This document shows, piece by piece, positions 6,287-7,923 of a DNA stretch of 7,923 nucleotides. This DNA comes from an uncultured Sphingomonadaceae bacterium. Its GTDB lineage: Bacteria; Pseudomonadota; Alphaproteobacteria; Sphingomonadales; Sphingomonadaceae. The notes beneath the pieces are model-generated. The model saw only the letters and a list, made by a program, of their open reading frames with translations, did no database searches and was not told the DNA's origin. The DNA is taken from contig CALKXX010000163.1 of NCBI GenBank assembly GCA_938003725.1, positions 1-7,923 of the forward strand. The letters run 5' to 3'. The position numbers were made by a program, and so were the translations under genes. Positions within the stretch are counted from its first letter, which is position 1; every line of letters starts with the position of its first letter.

Positions 6287-7369
6287 TCATTTTTGTAATT
6301 CCGGTGCATCGCGAGGCAACCATTTACCCTCGGACTTAAATTGGAATGACGGGGCGATTTGATGTGATCCATCTGCCTCAATATACAGGCCCCGCTCTTC
6401 GACGAGATTCTGGTCCAGCGCTTCCCGAAAATTCAGAACCGGCGAGAATGCGACATCTTTGTCAACGAACCATGCAACCCACTCTTCGCGCGTTTTGGTC
6501 GCGAACGTATCGCGCAAAAAATCGATTAGTGGACGCTGCTGTTCTCCGGCTTCATGTTCGGCCAATGGCAAAATATCCAGCCGATCGAGAGCCGTCAGTA
6601 AATTCTTTGCGAATTTCAGCTCGCGGGCACCGAGCACTATATGTTTGGCATCCGCTGTCTGGTAAACATTGTAAAAGGCCGCGCCACCTAACGACCGCTG
6701 CGCCTGCGATATAGGTGTTTCGCCGCCGCTAATTGCTGCCCCGGCAATATGAGAGCACCATGGCAACATCGCATCGAACATTGCAATATCCACATAGTCG
6801 CCCTTCCCGGTATTTTGCCGTCCGATCAGCGCCATGAGCACTGCAGACAGTCCATTCAGCCCTGCTGCCATATCCGCTGACGGTACACCCGGCACAACCG
6901 GCATGCCATCAGCGCCATCGTTCACCGACAAGAAACCCGACAATGCCTGTACCGCCAGATCATGCGCCGGGTGATGCGCCATTTCGCCTTCCTGACCAAA
7001 GGCGGAGATCGAGCAATAAACGATGCCTGGAAATTTTGCAGAAACGGTTTCATAGTCGAAGCCCAGTCGTTTCATAACACCGGGCCGAAAGCCTTCGATC
7101 ATCACATCGGCTTCACCAAGTATCTGCCAGAGTTGCGCGCGACCAGCTTCACTTTTCAGATCAACGGCAAGCGCCTGTTTTCCCCTGTTCAAGTTTCTGA
7201 ACCAAACCGACTGTCCCGACTCCATGGGTTCCATTTGGCGGGCGGGATCGCCGGTCGGCGGCTCAACTTTGATGACGTCAGCGCCATGGTCCGCCATCAT
7301 CATCGTCAGCATCGGACCCGGCAAAAATAATGAGAGGTCAACAACCTTTATCCCGGTAAGTTTACCCAT
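6287..7369 (-). CDS. Family III CoA-transferase/racemase (CaiB/BaiF; AMACR-like motifs)
   Basis: This is a complete 360-residue CaiB/BaiF superfamily protein. The N-terminal Rossmann-type segment holds VVDLSLFLPGP (9-19), ADHGADVIKVEPP (26-38) and NLNRGKQALAVDLK (59-72). AHDLAVQALSG (135-145) carries Asp137, the position of the catalytic Asp in transferases of this family. By eye, His136, Asp166 (VPSADMAAG) and Glu250 (GAREL) also match the spacing of His126, Asp156 and Glu241 in mycobacterial alpha-methylacyl-CoA racemase, and GGAAFYNVYQTAD (228-240) resembles the racemase GGAPFYxxYxTxD segment. The length fits the racemase group better than the roughly 400-430-residue transferases. The SADMAAG segment is more transferase-like, so either CoA transfer or epimerisation at the alpha carbon is possible. 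It starts six bases after the stop of a second family III gene without an evident ribosome site, suggesting coupling, and converges on the regulator gene. Confidence 0.88.
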   Translation of the reverse strand: MGKLTGIKVVDLSLFLPGPMLTMMMADHGADVIKVEPPTGDPARQMEPMESGQSVWFRNLNRGKQALAVDLKSEAGRAQLWQILGEADVMIEGFRPGVMKRLGFDYETVSAKFPGIVYCSISAFGQEGEMAHHPAHDLAVQALSGFLSVNDGADGMPVVPGVPSADMAAGLNGLSAVLMALIGRQNTGKGDYVDIAMFDAMLPWCSHIAGAAISGGETPISQAQRSLGGAAFYNVYQTADAKHIVLGARELKFAKNLLTALDRLDILPLAEHEAGEQQRPLIDFLRDTFATKTREEWVAWFVDKDVAFSPVLNFREALDQNLVEERGLYIEADGSHQIAPSFQFKSEGKWLPRDAPELQK

Positions 7370-7375
7370 TATCTA

Positions 7376-7923
7376 TCAGACCACGCCGCTGGATCTCAGC
7401 TCAGATATCCTGTCCGGATCATATCCGATCTCAGCCAGTATTTCGTCGCTATCGGCGCCAAGTAACGGCCCAGCTCTGTTTGGCAATCGTTGTCCGTTAA
7501 GTTTGATCGGGCTGGACAAAACGTTCATATCCGGCCGATCGGGATGATCCACACTATCACGCATTCCAATGGTTTCGAGCCATGGATTATCAAGTGCTTG
7601 ATCGAGATTGTAGACCGGAGAAATTGGCACCTTGCCCTCTAACAAAGACTGCCAATGCGCAACGGATTGGGTGCCAAATATCTCATCCAATATCGGCGAC
7701 AATTCAGCGCGGTTGGCCAATCGATTGGGCGCAGTGTCGAACCGGGGATCACTAGCCAGATCGCCGTGCCCAATTTGTTCGCAAAGTATCGGCCAGAATT
7801 TTGGTATCTGCGCCATGACGAACATCCAACCATCTTTGGCTTTGAACATCTGACTAGGCGTTGCAGATGGATGGGCACCACGTTTTATACGCTGTGTCAC
7901 GTCGCCCTCGTTCATATACCAGA
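7376..7923 (-). CDS. Family III CoA-transferase (CaiB/BaiF), C-terminal part, cut by window edge
   Basis: The frame stays open to the right edge, reading Trp-Tyr before the Met at 7915, so that Met is probably internal and the gene starts outside the window. About 182 residues are visible. From that Met they contain RGAHPSATPSQMF (12-24), KDGWMFVMAQIPKFW (27-41), a helical segment with DLASDPRFDTAPNRLANR (52-69), VPISPVYNLDQALDNPW (95-111) and a final PLLGADSDEILAEIGY. This is the usual C-terminal half of CaiB/BaiF CoA-transferases, which move CoA between carboxylic acids through a catalytic Asp located in the missing N-terminal half. It lies directly upstream of the AMACR-like paralogue on the same strand and would be co-transcribed with it. 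The two might act as subunits or as successive enzymes. The C-terminal PLLGADSDEIL matches the family's usual tail, so the end is intact. Confidence 0.88.
   Translation of the reverse strand, partial: WYMNEGDVTQRIKRGAHPSATPSQMFKAKDGWMFVMAQIPKFWPILCEQIGHGDLASDPRFDTAPNRLANRAELSPILDEIFGTQSVAHWQSLLEGKVPISPVYNLDQALDNPWLETIGMRDSVDHPDRPDMNVLSSPIKLNGQRLPNRAGPLLGADSDEILAEIGYDPDRISELRSSGVV

Noticed and set aside
5502..6323. A 273-codon open frame on the minus strand opposite the regulator gene
   Set aside because: The plus strand encodes a clear GntR/UTRA protein over the same DNA. The antisense product shows no recognisable family pattern and would overlap both neighbouring genes.
7376..7915. The right-edge CaiB/BaiF frame as a short stand-alone protein starting at 7915
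   Set aside because: The frame continues open to the window edge and the visible part is only the C-terminal half of the family, so the Met is almost certainly internal.
1..7923. Mobile elements, defence systems, RNA genes or repeat arrays
   Set aside because: No transposase, integrase, terminal inverted repeats, direct repeat arrays or tRNA-like cloverleaf were seen; all but about 50 bases are coding.

Overview
The window is almost entirely coding and looks like one acyl-CoA catabolic locus from a Gram-negative bacterium. An alphaproteobacterium, perhaps a sphingomonad, is my best guess. The guess rests on the moderate GC content by eye, the tight overlapping gene packing and the presence of a HapK/RedY-like protein, which I recall as frequent in sphingomonads. 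No rRNA, tRNA, CRISPR array, insertion sequence or integrase was seen, so the taxonomic call is weak.

Layout. Positions 5505 down to 1 (minus strand) hold a six-gene unit read in this order: MmgE/PrpD protein A (4264-5505), MmgE/PrpD protein B (2960-4267), a phenylacetate-CoA-ligase-like adenylate-forming enzyme (1590-2963), an amidase-signature hydrolase (369-1580), a small HapK/RedY-like protein (64-369), and the first 21 codons of a short-chain dehydrogenase/reductase that runs off the left edge. Four of its five junctions overlap by 1 or 4 bases (ATGA, ATGA, TAATG, TGATG) and the fifth is a 9-base gap, so it is very probably one transcript with coupled translation. A GntR/HutC-type regulator (5532-6281) is divergent from this unit across only 26 bases. 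A near-perfect palindrome, TGTC-TG-GACA (5533-5542), overlaps the regulator's start codon and is the best operator candidate. On the right, two CaiB/BaiF family III proteins (6287-7369 and the partial 7376-7923) lie on the minus strand 6 bases apart and end 5 bases from the regulator's stop codon.

How the genes may work together (inference). An acid is made into a CoA thioester by the ligase or the CoA-transferase. One of the two family III proteins carries residues resembling those of alpha-methylacyl-CoA racemases, so it could set stereochemistry. The MmgE/PrpD pair would carry out a hydratase, isomerase, epimerase or decarboxylase step. The amidase would release an acid from an amide, and the SDR would handle a hydroxyl/keto step. 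The regulator would sense a pathway intermediate through its UTRA domain. The substrate cannot be read from the sequence. The most notable details are the MmgE/PrpD pair, in which one copy keeps the expected pocket residues and the other has lost several of them, and the mixed transferase/racemase-like family III pair.
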